Shown: positions 24,905 through 33,511 of the stretch, piece by piece
How the letters are laid out: each line of letters opens with the position of its first letter
Numbering within the stretch: position 1 is the stretch's first letter
DNA from: Dyella_B nitratireducens
GTDB taxonomy: Bacteria > Pseudomonadota > Gammaproteobacteria > Xanthomonadales > Rhodanobacteraceae
Length of the DNA stretch: 64,000 bases
Direction: 5' to 3'
Assembly (NCBI RefSeq): GCF_049532905.1
Contig: NZ_CP064032.1
Location: forward strand, 1,178,001-1,242,000
Made by a program: the position numbers and the translations under genes
Notes under the pieces: generated by a model
What the model was told of the DNA's origin: nothing
What the model saw: only the letters and a program-made list of their open reading frames with translations
The model's database searches: none

Positions 24905-26838
24905 ATGAGACATGGAAAACTTTGTTGCTCTGGCTGGTCATCGCGGTGGTGTTGATCACCGTGTTCCAGAGCTTCAACCCGCACGGTGGCGCCTCTTCGG
25001 ACCTGCCTTACAGCAGCTTCGTGCAGAGTGTGGATAGCGGCAACGTCGCTACCGCCAACATCAGTGCCGAAAATCCGGCCACCATCAGCGGCAAGCTGAA
25101 AGACGGCAGCAATTACCGCACGGTAGCGCCGGTGCTCGGTTTCTCCACCAACTCGGTGGTGAAGCAGATGCAGGACAAGAATGTCACTGTCACCCAGGAT
25201 TCCGGCACCGGCTTTTCGCTGATCGGTCTCCTGGTGAACTGGCTGCCGGTCATTCTGATCGTCGGTGTGTTCATCTGGTTCATGCGCCAGATGCAGCAGG
25301 GCGGCGGTGGCCGTGGGGCGATGAGCTTTGGGCGTTCGCGGGCCAAATTGCAGGGCGAGGACCAGGTCAAGGTCAATTTCAGTGACGTCGCTGGCTGCGA
25401 TGAAGCCAAGGAAGAAGTGGGTGAGCTGGTCGAGTTCCTGCGTGATCCGGGCAAGTTCCAGCGCCTAGGCGGCAAGATTCCGCGCGGCGTGCTGATGGTG
25501 GGCCCGCCCGGTACCGGCAAGACCTTGCTCGCCAAGGCGATCGCTGGCGAGGCCAAGGTACCGTTTTTCTCGATTTCGGGTTCCGACTTCGTCGAAATGT
25601 TCGTCGGCGTGGGCGCCTCGCGCGTACGCGACATGTTCGATCAGGCCAAGAAGCACGCGCCGTGCATCATCTTCATCGACGAAATCGATGCGGTGGGCCG
25701 TCATCGCGGCGCCGGTCTCGGCGGTGGTCACGACGAGCGCGAGCAGACGCTCAACCAGTTGCTGGTGGAAATGGATGGCTTCGAAGGCACCGAGGGCATC
25801 ATCGTTATTGCTGCCACCAACCGTCCCGACGTGCTCGACCCCGCGCTGCTGCGCCCTGGCCGCTTCGACCGCCAGGTGGTGGTGGGCCTGCCGGACGTGA
25901 AGGGGCGCGAGCAGATCCTCAAAGTACACATGCGCAAGGTACCGATTGCCAGCGACGTCGATCCAATGGTGATCGCACGTGGTACGCCTGGTTTCTCCGG
26001 TGCTGACCTGGCCAATCTCGTCAACGAGGCAGCCCTGTTCGCGGCACGCGAAAATGCCCGTGAAGTACGCATGACCCACTTGGACAAGGCGCGCGACAAG
26101 ATCCTGATGGGCACCGAGCGTCGCTCGATGGCGATGAGCGAGGACGAAAAGAAGCTCACGGCCTATCACGAAGCCGGCCACGCCATTGTCGGCCGCCTGG
26201 TGCCGGAGCACGACCCGGTCTACAAGGTGACGATCATTCCGCGTGGTCGTGCGCTAGGCGTGACCATGTACTTGCCGGAAGGCGACAAGTACAGCATGAA
26301 CAAGACCGCGATCGAATCGCAGCTGTGCTCGCTGTACGGCGGACGTGTTGCCGAAGAGCTGATCTTCGGTACCGACAAGGTCACCACCGGCGCGTCCAAT
26401 GACATTGAGCGTGCGACCAAGATGGCGCGCAACATGGTCACCAAGTGGGGCTTGTCGAACGAGCTGGGCCCGGTGACCTATGGCGAGGAAGAGGATGAAG
26501 TGTTCCTCGGTCGCTCGGTGACGCAGCACAAGAACGTCTCCAACGAGACGGCGCGCAAGATCGACGAAGTCGTGCGCGAAATCCTCGATCGCGCCTATGG
26601 TCGTAGCAAGCAGTTGCTGACCGAGAACATCGACAAGCTGCACATGATGTCGGACGCGTTGCTGCAATACGAAACGATCGACGCACGCCAGATCGACGAC
26701 ATCATGGCCGGTCGGATACCGGGTCCGCCAGCGGATTGGTCCAAGACCACGCCGCCATCGAGCTCGGTGCCGCCGCCGCCGCCACGCAGTGATGCGGGGG
26801 CCAAGGTGGGCGACCCGGCCACGCAAAGCCGGATTTGA
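24901..26838 (+). CDS. ftsH: ATP-dependent zinc metalloprotease FtsH
   Basis: A 645-residue membrane-anchored AAA+ protease for membrane-protein quality control and turnover of LpxC and sigma-32 type substrates. Two membrane helices (about 5-22 and 101-121) flank a periplasmic domain. The AAA domain has Walker A GPPGTGKT, Walker B IIFIDEIDAVG, the FVEMFVGVGASRVRD pore loop and the second region of homology ATNRPDVLDPALLRPGRFDRQ. The zinc site is HEAGH with a later Glu/Asp ligand. The C-terminus has a run of prolines (PPSSSVPPPPP). A strong terminator follows. Confidence 0.98.
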   Translation: MNETWKTLLLWLVIAVVLITVFQSFNPHGGASSDLPYSSFVQSVDSGNVATANISAENPATISGKLKDGSNYRTVAPVLGFSTNSVVKQMQDKNVTVTQDSGTGFSLIGLLVNWLPVILIVGVFIWFMRQMQQGGGGRGAMSFGRSRAKLQGEDQVKVNFSDVAGCDEAKEEVGELVEFLRDPGKFQRLGGKIPRGVLMVGPPGTGKTLLAKAIAGEAKVPFFSISGSDFVEMFVGVGASRVRDMFDQAKKHAPCIIFIDEIDAVGRHRGAGLGGGHDEREQTLNQLLVEMDGFEGTEGIIVIAATNRPDVLDPALLRPGRFDRQVVVGLPDVKGREQILKVHMRKVPIASDVDPMVIARGTPGFSGADLANLVNEAALFAARENAREVRMTHLDKARDKILMGTERRSMAMSEDEKKLTAYHEAGHAIVGRLVPEHDPVYKVTIIPRGRALGVTMYLPEGDKYSMNKTAIESQLCSLYGGRVAEELIFGTDKVTTGASNDIERATKMARNMVTKWGLSNELGPVTYGEEEDEVFLGRSVTQHKNVSNETARKIDEVVREILDRAYGRSKQLLTENIDKLHMMSDALLQYETIDARQIDDIMAGRIPGPPADWSKTTPPSSSVPPPPPRSDAGAKVGDPATQSRI

Positions 26839-26861
26839 GCTAGATCGCAGGAAATGAAAAG

Positions 26862-26886
26862 AGGCCGCCTTCGGGGCGGCCTTTTT
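26862..26886 (+). terminator. Terminator of ftsH
   Basis: An 8-bp stem AGGCCGCC / GGCGGCCT (26862-26869 and 26875-26882) with a TTCGG loop and a T run after it. Confidence 0.9.
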
Positions 26887-26904
26887 GCTGGGCGAGGCAA
26901 TAAT

Positions 26905-26950
26905 TTTATCCGGGTTATATTGCATGGGGTATTTTTGTCCGGGTATTATT
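26905..26950. promoter_or_regulatory. Pair of TCCGGGT direct repeats upstream of the DUF2239 gene
   Basis: Two similar A/T-flanked sites, TTTATCCGGGTTATATT (26905-26921) and TTTTGTCCGGGTATTATT (26933-26950), share TCCGGGT at 29-bp spacing. That is close to three helical turns, so a dimeric regulator could bind both on one face. They end 22 bp before the next start codon, and the A/T-rich stretch stands out from its surroundings. Confidence 0.5.
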
Positions 26951-26972
26951 TGGCGCTCCTGGAGGACTCGCC

Positions 26973-27569
26973 ATGACCCACGCTGCACCATCCGCTTCCT
27001 ACACCAGCTTTGAGGGCTACCGCCGGCTCGCGTCTGGGCCGCTTCACGTCGCCGCTCTTGCCATCAAGCTTGCTGCAGAGCGCGGCGGCACTAGGCCGAT
27101 CCTGATCTTCGACGACAGCAACGGACGCTCCATCGACGTGGATACCCGCGGCTCCGACGACGACGTGCTTGCCCGTTATCAGCCAACGGCTACCGATGAA
27201 GCAGTCACGTCGGATACGGCCCCGGAGGCTCCACGGGGCAGAGGACGCCCCAAGCTTGGCGTGGTCGCCCGTGAGGTCACCTTGCTGCCAAGGCACTGGG
27301 AATGGCTGGCCTCGCAGCCGGGCGGCCCTTCGGTGGCGCTGCGCAAGTTGGTTGAGGAAGGGCGCCGTACGCATGGCGAACGCGATAAGGCGCGTGCCTG
27401 CCAGGAACGGGCCTATCACTTCATGTCGGCGATAGCAGGCGATATGCCTGGCTTTGAAGAAGCGTCACGCGCTTTGTTTGCGAATGATCCGGCGGCATTT
27501 GCCGAACGCATCGCCGCATGGCCGGTTGATGTTCGCGACCACGCCATGCGGCTCGCTTTTGCGCGCTGA
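26973..27569 (+). CDS. DUF2239 family protein
   Basis: A 198-residue protein with the DUF2239 layout: SYTSFEGYRRLASGPL at the start, a RPILIFDDSNGRSIDVD strand-turn-strand, then GRPKLGVVAREVTLLPRHWEWL and ALRKLVEEGRR, a ribbon-helix-helix-like segment that could bind DNA. CTGGAGG precedes the ATG. Function is unknown. The RPKLGVVAREVTL part recalls arc/MetJ-type DNA-binding proteins, so autoregulation through the repeats just upstream is possible. It stands alone after the ftsH terminator. Confidence 0.8.
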   Translation: MTHAAPSASYTSFEGYRRLASGPLHVAALAIKLAAERGGTRPILIFDDSNGRSIDVDTRGSDDDVLARYQPTATDEAVTSDTAPEAPRGRGRPKLGVVAREVTLLPRHWEWLASQPGGPSVALRKLVEEGRRTHGERDKARACQERAYHFMSAIAGDMPGFEEASRALFANDPAAFAERIAAWPVDVRDHAMRLAFAR

Positions 27570-27668
27570 AAGGAGTTTCCTCTGCATGGAGTGCTATTTG
27601 CAGCGGACATAGGAAGCCGGGCGGGCGCTTGCCGTGCGACATGCCCCGGTAACATCACGACCTTCCTC

Positions 27669-27693
27669 AAAAAACGAGCACTTCCGTGTGCTC
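27669..27693 (-). terminator. Terminator downstream of the TonB-receptor remnant
   Basis: A 6-bp stem GAGCAC / GTGCTC (27676-27681 and 27688-27693), followed on the minus strand by a run of T (plus-strand A run 27669-27674). It lies 40 bp beyond the remnant stop codon. Confidence 0.7.
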
Positions 27694-27732
27694 TCAGCTT
27701 TCGCAGCTTGAGGAGACGCCAATGTGAAACCT

Positions 27733-28125
27733 TCAGAACGTATAGCGCACGACCAGGTTGGTAGCGCGCGGTGCCAGTAGGACGGTGACGGTAAGAAAAC
27801 TGGGGTCGGGCATCAGCAGACCATTGGCAGCAAAATTACCGGTATCGGCCGACACGTAGCGCGTGCGTACGGTCTGGCGATTAGTCACGTTGGTGACGTT
27901 CAAGCTGAGGTCCAGCGTGTGATGACTGGCCATTGCCCAGGCATAGCCCACGCCAAGATCCCATTGCCAACTGAAGGGATAACGGCCCAATCCGTTGAGC
28001 GGCACCAGTGCACCATTGCAGTAGTGCGTGACTGAAGCAAGGTTCGGGTTTGCTTGCACGGCCGCTGCATTCGGATAAGTGCCAAAACAGCCGTAAGGCG
28101 CGCCTTTCGTCATGTCGGAAAACAG
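27733..28125 (-). pseudogene. C-terminal remnant of a TonB-dependent receptor
   Basis: Only about 130 codons remain of a large outer-membrane receptor. The readable part starts near LFSDMTKGAPYG and has the typical barrel end: PFSWQWDLGVGYAWAM, LDLSLNVTNVTNRQTVRTRY, ending LVVRYTF with the terminal Phe needed for barrel insertion. Upstream of about 28125 the frame becomes Arg/Ser/Cys-rich and does not look coding. The plug domain and most of the barrel are gone, so it is a truncated gene. Its terminator survives. It adjoins a divergent AraC-type regulator, perhaps its former controller. Confidence 0.8.
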
Positions 28126-28321
28126 TGCGCGTTGACGTCGACGTCTAGAGCAGCTTGATAGCCTTGCGTGCGCAATTTTGCATAATGGGTTTGCTACGCT
28201 GCAGCACATTCCTGGCGGGGCACTTGCACGGGTACGCGAGATAACCCTTAAGATGCAGCACCGGACTGCACGATCGTGCAGCCGACCGTTATCACTCCTT
28301 GCCAATCCGTATCTTATCGCC

Positions 28322-29038
28322 ATGAAGATTTCCGCCGATGAGTTGGAGCCCTTATTCGATGTCCTGCCGGACGTCGTCTTTTTCGTGAAGGATATGCAGG
28401 GGCGTTACACGCATGCCAATCTGACGCTGGTGCGCCGCCTTGGCCTCAAGCAACGCTGTGACGTCATCGGCAAAGACGTCACGGAATTGTTTCCGAGTGC
28501 GATGGGTGGCTCTTATGCCGTGCAGGATCGCCGCGTATTGAATGGCGAGATCATCGAGAACCAACTGGAAGTACACATTTTTGCCAATCGCGCGCCGGGT
28601 TGGTGCCTCACCTGCAAGCGTCCGTTGCGCGTGCGCGGCAAGATATGCGGTGTGGTCGGCATCTCGCGCGATCTTGGTCTGCCGGACGGTCGCCATCCTA
28701 TCTACGATCGCTTGAAGCGCGTCCTGACCTATATGCAGGAACATTACGGCGATGGTGTGCGCATACAGTCGCTGGCCGAGCAGGCCGAACTTTCCATCGC
28801 GCAGTTTGAGAGGCATTTTCGCCGTGTCTTTCAGCTTACGCCGCAGCAGGTGCTGACCAAGCTGCGCATCGAGGCGGCGATGCGCATGCTGCACACCGAC
28901 GATAGTGTTGCGTCCATCGGCGTGGCATGCGGGTTTGTCGATCAAAGCGCATTTGCGCGTCAGTTCAAGGCGACAGTAGGAATGACGCCGCGGGCGTATC
29001 GAGGGTTGGTGCAAGTGCAGGGTACAGTCATGGCGTAG
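28322..29038 (+). CDS. AraC-family regulator with N-terminal PAS domain
   Basis: A 238-residue regulator. Residues 8-125 look like a PAS domain (LFDVLPDVVFFVKDMQGRY and GKDVTELFP, then CGVVGISRDL). Residues 140-230 hold two helix-turn-helix motifs of the AraC type (IQSLAEQAELSIAQFERHFRRVF and IGVACGFVDQSAFARQFKATVGMTP). The start is ATG 28322; the frame is open further back to 28178, but that stretch does not look conserved. It probably senses a small ligand and controls nearby uptake or catabolic genes. Its divergent neighbour is a receptor remnant, so it may be an orphan. The TAG stop is part of the repeat at 29035. Confidence 0.88.
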   Translation: MKISADELEPLFDVLPDVVFFVKDMQGRYTHANLTLVRRLGLKQRCDVIGKDVTELFPSAMGGSYAVQDRRVLNGEIIENQLEVHIFANRAPGWCLTCKRPLRVRGKICGVVGISRDLGLPDGRHPIYDRLKRVLTYMQEHYGDGVRIQSLAEQAELSIAQFERHFRRVFQLTPQQVLTKLRIEAAMRMLHTDDSVASIGVACGFVDQSAFARQFKATVGMTPRAYRGLVQVQGTVMA

Positions 29039-29107
29039 GTTGGGGTGCAAACCCCAACGTCAGGCGTTGTCGGGCATGACAACGTTGGGGTTCGCACCCC
29101 AACTTAC
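29035..29107. repeat. Inverted repeat element, subfamily A, copy 2
   Basis: Left arm GTAGGTTGGGGTGCAAACCC from 29035; right arm ends CACCCCAACTTAC at 29107. The left TAG (29036-29038) stops the AraC gene. The right end, read on the minus strand as GTAAGTTGGGG, supplies the TAA stop (29106-29104) of arsC. One element therefore ends both convergent genes. Confidence 0.95.
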
Positions 29108-29454
29108 GATCGGAGGATATCCAGTACTTTTTCCGGTGGTCGCCCGATCACTGCGCTACCATTCGCAACCACAATAGGGCGCTCGATCAATCGCGGATGC
29201 TTCGTCATCGCCGTGATGAGCGCTTGCTCGGTAAGCGACGGATCGTCGAGCCCCAGCTCCCTATACTCGTCTTCGCCCGTGCGCAGCAGCTGCCGCGCGG
29301 TGATGCCGAGTTGTGATAGCAGCGCTTTCAACTCGGCGTCGGTGGGCGGAGTTTCGAGATAATGGATGGTCTCGAACGGCTTGCCGTGCTGCTCGAGCAA
29401 GGCAAGCGCACCGCGCGATTTCGAGCAGCGACTATTGTGATAGATGCGGATCAC
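29104..29454 (-). CDS. arsC: ArsC-family arsenate reductase (glutaredoxin type)
   Basis: A 116-residue thioredoxin-fold protein from a GTG start at 29454. The catalytic Cys lies in YHNSRCSKSRGAL, and the conserved Arg cluster includes HPRLIERPIVV and VIGRPPEKVL. These match ArsC, which reduces arsenate with glutathione and glutaredoxin. No other ars gene is nearby, so it may be a housekeeping paralogue such as YfgD. It starts 6 bp after the rluB stop codon, so it is probably co-transcribed. Its TAA stop lies in the inverted repeat. Confidence 0.9.
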   Translation of the reverse strand: MIRIYHNSRCSKSRGALALLEQHGKPFETIHYLETPPTDAELKALLSQLGITARQLLRTGEDEYRELGLDDPSLTEQALITAMTKHPRLIERPIVVANGSAVIGRPPEKVLDILRS

Positions 29455-29460
29455 GGAAGC

Positions 29461-30819
29461 TTAGCGATTGCCGGAACGGTTGCCGCCACCGCTACCACCA
29501 TGCCCTTGCGGGCGATTGCCTCGCTGAGGGCGGCCAGCGGGACGATTGCCGCCGCGGTTGTTGCGGTTGTTGTTCCCGCCGGCGTTGAAGCCACCATAAG
29601 GATTCGAGCCGCCACTGCCACCGCCAGCGCGACGATTGCCTTGCGCCTGGCCACCACCTTGACCACGCGCTCCTCCATGGCCACGTCCGCCGCCCTCGCG
29701 GGATTCGCCAGCGAACCACGTGCGTGCGGGAGGCAGTTCCTGGCCAGGGCCAATACCACGCTTCTTTTTTTGCACCTTCTTCTGGCGTTCTGGTGCGGCT
29801 ACGTTACCGTTCACTTCGCGGTTCGGATTGCGGCGCTTCTGTTTGCCGCGCGCGGGTTCTTCGCGGATGCGATCGAAGGCGCGCAATTCGCGTGCTTCGT
29901 CGTGATAGCCACCGCTCCATGCCGCGTTACCGCCCTTTTCAGGGCGATATTCGACAACATTGCGCGGCGCGCGGCGCTGGTGCAGCACCGGGCTCAGCGT
30001 CAGCACGGGCTGCGGTGCGCCTAGGCCCGCTGTCTTGCGCAGGTCCTTCACGGCATCTTCGTTGAGTGCTTCGCAATCACCGCGGCGCAGCATGCGCGGC
30101 AGTTCGATGCTGCCGTAGCGGATGCGCTTGAGGCGGCTGACCAGGAAGCCTTGTGAATCCCACAGGCGGCGCACTTCGCGGTTGCGTCCTTCGCGAATCA
30201 CCACGCGGAACCAGCTGTGGCTCCCACCACGGCTGATGATGGCGATTTCGTCGAAGCGGGCAGGGCCGTCTTCCAGCTCGACGCCGGCCTTGAGTTTTTC
30301 GACCACTTCGTCGGGCACTTCGCCATGTACGCGACAGAGATATTCGCGCTCCATGCCGCTACGCGGATGCATCAACGCGTTGGCGAGATCGCCGTCGGTG
30401 GTGAGTAGCAGGAGACCCGTAGTGTTGATGTCCAGGCGGCCCACGGCGACCCAGCGCGCGCCTTTCAGTCGCGGCAGCTGTTCGAACACGGTGGGGCGGC
30501 CCTCGGGGTCTTCGCGCGTGGTCACCACGCCTTCGGGCTTGTGGTAGACCAGCACTTCGGCATCGTCGCGGCTGTCGGTGGCAACCACGAATTGCTTGCC
30601 GTCGACCGTTACGCGGTCACCGGCGCGTACGCTGGCGCCGATGTTCGCAGGGCTGCCGTTGACTTCGACTTCGCCGGCCTGGATGCGTTGCTCCAGCATG
30701 CGGCGCGAGCCGAGTCCGGCGTTGGCGAGCACCTTGTGCAGGCGCTCTTCGATCTGGGGGGCGTTTTCAGGCGGCGTGGCGCGCTTGAGGCTCAATACGG
30801 ATTTTTGCGGCGCATTCAT
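29461..30819 (-). CDS. rluB: 23S rRNA pseudouridine(2605) synthase RluB, with long C-terminal tail
   Basis: A 452-residue protein. The S4 RNA-binding domain is at about 23-70 (RLHKVLANAGLGSRRMLEQRI), and the RsuA-type catalytic domain follows with the Asp in VGRLDINTTGLLLLTTDG and REGRNREVRRLWDSQG. The core ends near residue 270. The remaining 180 residues are low-complexity: first basic, then almost entirely Gly, Asn, Arg and Gln (repeated RGG and GGN). The tail is much longer than in E. coli RluB (291 residues) and probably binds RNA non-specifically. It overlaps scpB by 4 bp. Confidence 0.95.
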   Translation of the reverse strand: MNAPQKSVLSLKRATPPENAPQIEERLHKVLANAGLGSRRMLEQRIQAGEVEVNGSPANIGASVRAGDRVTVDGKQFVVATDSRDDAEVLVYHKPEGVVTTREDPEGRPTVFEQLPRLKGARWVAVGRLDINTTGLLLLTTDGDLANALMHPRSGMEREYLCRVHGEVPDEVVEKLKAGVELEDGPARFDEIAIISRGGSHSWFRVVIREGRNREVRRLWDSQGFLVSRLKRIRYGSIELPRMLRRGDCEALNEDAVKDLRKTAGLGAPQPVLTLSPVLHQRRAPRNVVEYRPEKGGNAAWSGGYHDEARELRAFDRIREEPARGKQKRRNPNREVNGNVAAPERQKKVQKKKRGIGPGQELPPARTWFAGESREGGGRGHGGARGQGGGQAQGNRRAGGGSGGSNPYGGFNAGGNNNRNNRGGNRPAGRPQRGNRPQGHGGSGGGNRSGNR

Positions 30820-31766
30820 GCGCGGTACTCCTCGGTGTCTTGCTCGGCGGTGCCTTCAGCGGCATCCGCGGGATTCGCTGCCTCGTCGGCAGTGGCGGGA
30901 TGGGTTTTGGTTTCTTCGACGGCGTTTGCTTCATCAGCGGACTCGTCGGGATGGGATGGAGCGTCTGCTGTTTCTTCTTCTTGGTGGAGCGAGGGCTTGG
31001 GACGTTCCTGTCCTTCGTCCAAAAGTGCTTCGTCGGATGGCGTGTGGTTATCTTCCGCGTCGACGTGTTCTTCGTGTGATTGCTCTTCTAAGGCGTGTTC
31101 TTCTTCCGTGTGTACGTGTGCGGTGTGCGCCTGGTCGGCGAATGTTTCGCTTTCGGCTTCTTCTGCATCCGGATCGATTGGTAGATCTCGCACGGGCCTG
31201 GGGGGGGGCGAATCATTGTCCAGCCGCAACTGCGGGTCTTCCATGTCGCGGATTTCAGACAGCGGCGGCAGCTCATCCAGCGATTTGAGGTTGAAGTAGT
31301 CGAGAAAGGCGCGGGTGGTGCCGAAGAGCGCGGGTTTGCCGGGTACGTCGCGGTGGCCGACGACGCGGACCCATTCGCGTTCCTCTAGCGTCTTGATGAT
31401 GTTGGAGGACACCACCACGCCGCGGATCTGCTCGATTTCAGGTCGGGTGATCGGCTGCCGGTAGGCGATCAGCGCTAGCGTTTCCAGCAGGGCGCGCGAG
31501 TAGCGGCTGGGTTTTTCCGTCCACATGCGTGACACCCAGGGGTGCACGTCGTGCCGTATCTGGTAGCGGAAGCCGGAGGCGACTTCCTTCAACTCCACGC
31601 CGCGTCCTTGGCAATCTTCGGCCAGCTGCTCGAGTGCCATCGCGATCTGCGCGCGATCAACCTCGTCTTCCTCGACGAACAGCTCGCCCAGCTGCGCGAT
31701 GCTCAGCGGCTGGCTGGCAGCCAGCAGAGCGGCTTCGATAATCGGTTTGAGTTGCTCGATCTGCAT
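30816..31766 (-). CDS. scpB: Segregation and condensation protein B, with acidic tail
   Basis: A 316-residue kleisin partner of SMC. Residues 1-185 form the tandem winged-helix ScpB core (IIEAALLAASQPLSIAQLGELF, the YSRALLETLALIAYRQPITRPEIEQIRG block, and LFGTTRAFLDYFNL). From about residue 190 the sequence is a highly acidic tail of Glu, Asp, Ala and His (for example EEHALEEQSHEEHVDAEDN). With ScpA and SMC it compacts and segregates the chromosome. Operon order scpA-scpB-rluB is the usual one. Confidence 0.96.
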   Translation of the reverse strand: MQIEQLKPIIEAALLAASQPLSIAQLGELFVEEDEVDRAQIAMALEQLAEDCQGRGVELKEVASGFRYQIRHDVHPWVSRMWTEKPSRYSRALLETLALIAYRQPITRPEIEQIRGVVVSSNIIKTLEEREWVRVVGHRDVPGKPALFGTTRAFLDYFNLKSLDELPPLSEIRDMEDPQLRLDNDSPPPRPVRDLPIDPDAEEAESETFADQAHTAHVHTEEEHALEEQSHEEHVDAEDNHTPSDEALLDEGQERPKPSLHQEEETADAPSHPDESADEANAVEETKTHPATADEAANPADAAEGTAEQDTEEYRA

Positions 31767-31817
31767 AGCTTTAGGATTGGGTATCCATAGCGGTTGCGCT
31801 TTTGTTTTGGTTGCCCG

Positions 31818-32750
31818 TTATTCGCCGCCAGAGGCGGCATCCGGTTGCTCGAACACATCGTCGCCGCCGACGTCTTCCATCACTGCTGCTTCCCCTGCGG
31901 CGGAGCTGCTGGCTTTTACGTAGATCGGCGCCAACGGTTCTTCTTGCACGATGCTGATCAGGAACTCCTTGGCCAGCTCCAGCATGGCCAGGAAGGTGAC
32001 CACCACGCCCAGCCGTCCTTCGCTTGCGTCGAACAGTGTTTCGAAGCGATGAAACTGGTCGCCTTCCAGACGGCTGAGCAACTCGCCCATGCGCTGGCGC
32101 ACACTCAGCGCCTCGCGCTTGATGGCGTGATGCCCGAACAATTCGGCCCGGTGCAGCACGTCCTTGAGGGCCAGCAGCATTTCCTTCAGATCCAGCGGCG
32201 GCGGCAGCTTGATCACGTTGCGCTCGCCTGTATCGGCCTGCGCCAGCACGGTGTCGCGTTCCAGGCGAGGCAGGGCATCGATATCCTCTGCGGCCTTCTT
32301 GAAGCGCTCGTATTCCTGCAGGCGGCGTACCAACTCGGCGCGGGGATCTTCCTCCAATCCTTCTTCCGTCGGTGGGCGCGGTAGCAGCAATCGCGATTTG
32401 ATCTCTGCCAGGATCGCTGCCATCAACAGGTATTCCGCGGCCAGCTCCAAGCGCATCACATCGCGCATCATATCGATGTATTCCATGTACTGCCGGGTGA
32501 TCTCGGCGATCGGAATATCGAGAATATCCAGGTTCTGCCGGCGGATCAGATACAGCAGCAGATCCAACGGCCCTTCGAACGCCTCCAGGATAACTTCCAG
32601 CGCGTCCGGAGGAATGTACAGGTCCTGCGGCATTTGCAGAATCGGTTCGCCGCGCACGATAGCCAGCGGCATTTCCTGCTGCTGCGGAACCCCTGCAAAC
32701 GCATCTTGCGTTGCTTGTACAGGCTGAGACTCGGTTGGCTCAGTGCTCAT
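31818..32750 (-). CDS. scpA: Segregation and condensation protein A
   Basis: A 310-residue kleisin starting at ATG 32750. The first 40 residues are a polar extension. The ScpA signature follows: FEGPLDLLLYLIRRQNLDILDIPIAEITRQYMEYI, then EYLLMAAILAEIKSRLLLP, then a C-terminal winged helix that contacts SMC (RLGVVVTFLAMLELAKEF). First gene of the scpA-scpB-rluB-arsC run; scpB begins 51 bp downstream. No gene lies in the next 760 bp upstream. Confidence 0.96.
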   Translation of the reverse strand: MSTEPTESQPVQATQDAFAGVPQQQEMPLAIVRGEPILQMPQDLYIPPDALEVILEAFEGPLDLLLYLIRRQNLDILDIPIAEITRQYMEYIDMMRDVMRLELAAEYLLMAAILAEIKSRLLLPRPPTEEGLEEDPRAELVRRLQEYERFKKAAEDIDALPRLERDTVLAQADTGERNVIKLPPPLDLKEMLLALKDVLHRAELFGHHAIKREALSVRQRMGELLSRLEGDQFHRFETLFDASEGRLGVVVTFLAMLELAKEFLISIVQEEPLAPIYVKASSSAAGEAAVMEDVGGDDVFEQPDAASGGE

Positions 32751-33511
32751 CAATGCATGTCATTGCCCCGCCCGGCATGGGCTGGCGTTCGTTCTGTTGA
32801 CGACTCAGAACCCTCTTTCCCACACGGAAACCAAAGAGTTCATGCCTGGAATGCCTGGGTTCTTGAGGCCATTCCGATAAAGCCACTGCGTGATGCTCAA
32901 CCAAGCGTGCGGTTTCCCGCGATTGCTGGCCCTGATGAACCCCACGGTTGTGGTTCGTGTCAGGCTGGCGGTCTCCGGATGTCAGGTCGGTAACGGAATA
33001 CTTGCGTTACTGATAAGACCGGACAACAACCGGTGTGACGCCGCTGGCGTCGCCCGCGATTCGTAAAGGTCGGCTGAGTACATCGGGTGGAGGTCATTTC
33101 AGCCGGGGCTCCCGGCGATCGTCCCTGCATGGCTCCACGCGCGGGTTACAGATTAGCGGCACGGCCGTGGCATGTCCAGCGAGGGCTTCAGCTGCGGTAA
33201 CGGCTTGTATAAGCCTGCTTAGCGAATGCAGCAGTTGAAAAGCAGGCCCGAAAGGGACTGCGCAAGCTGCGGCAGCATGTGACCTTGAGTGTCGGCGACA
33301 GGTCGCCAGCGCAACATGTCACACCCTTTGTTCAGCGGTGAAATGCGGTTGTAGCAGTGGCATGCGGCTTGCTTCATGATACGCGCACATTCGGGGACAC
33401 CAGCGGGAATACGCTGGTGCCGACGAGCCATGGAGCCGCTTTCTGGAGGCGCGGTTCATGGCTGCGAAGGTCGGGTCTGGACGTCGCGCAGGCGGCGTAA
33501 GCTGTAGGGAG
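32751..33511. other. Gene-free 760-bp region between scpA and the PilZ gene
   Basis: No reading frame here has a convincing start, composition or family resemblance on either strand. It contains several hairpins: GACCGG/CCGGTG near 33018-33034, GACGCC/GGCGTC near 33036-33050, CACCAGCG/CGCTGGTG at 33398-33419 and AGCCATG/CATGGCT at 33426-33463. I checked for RNase P, tmRNA, SRP and c-di-GMP riboswitch cores and recognised none. It must hold the promoters of both divergent genes. Confidence 0.6.

Noticed and set aside
32751..33511. Possible RNase P RNA, tmRNA, SRP RNA or c-di-GMP riboswitch in the gap before the PilZ gene
   Set aside because: None of the conserved core sequences of these RNAs was found on either strand.
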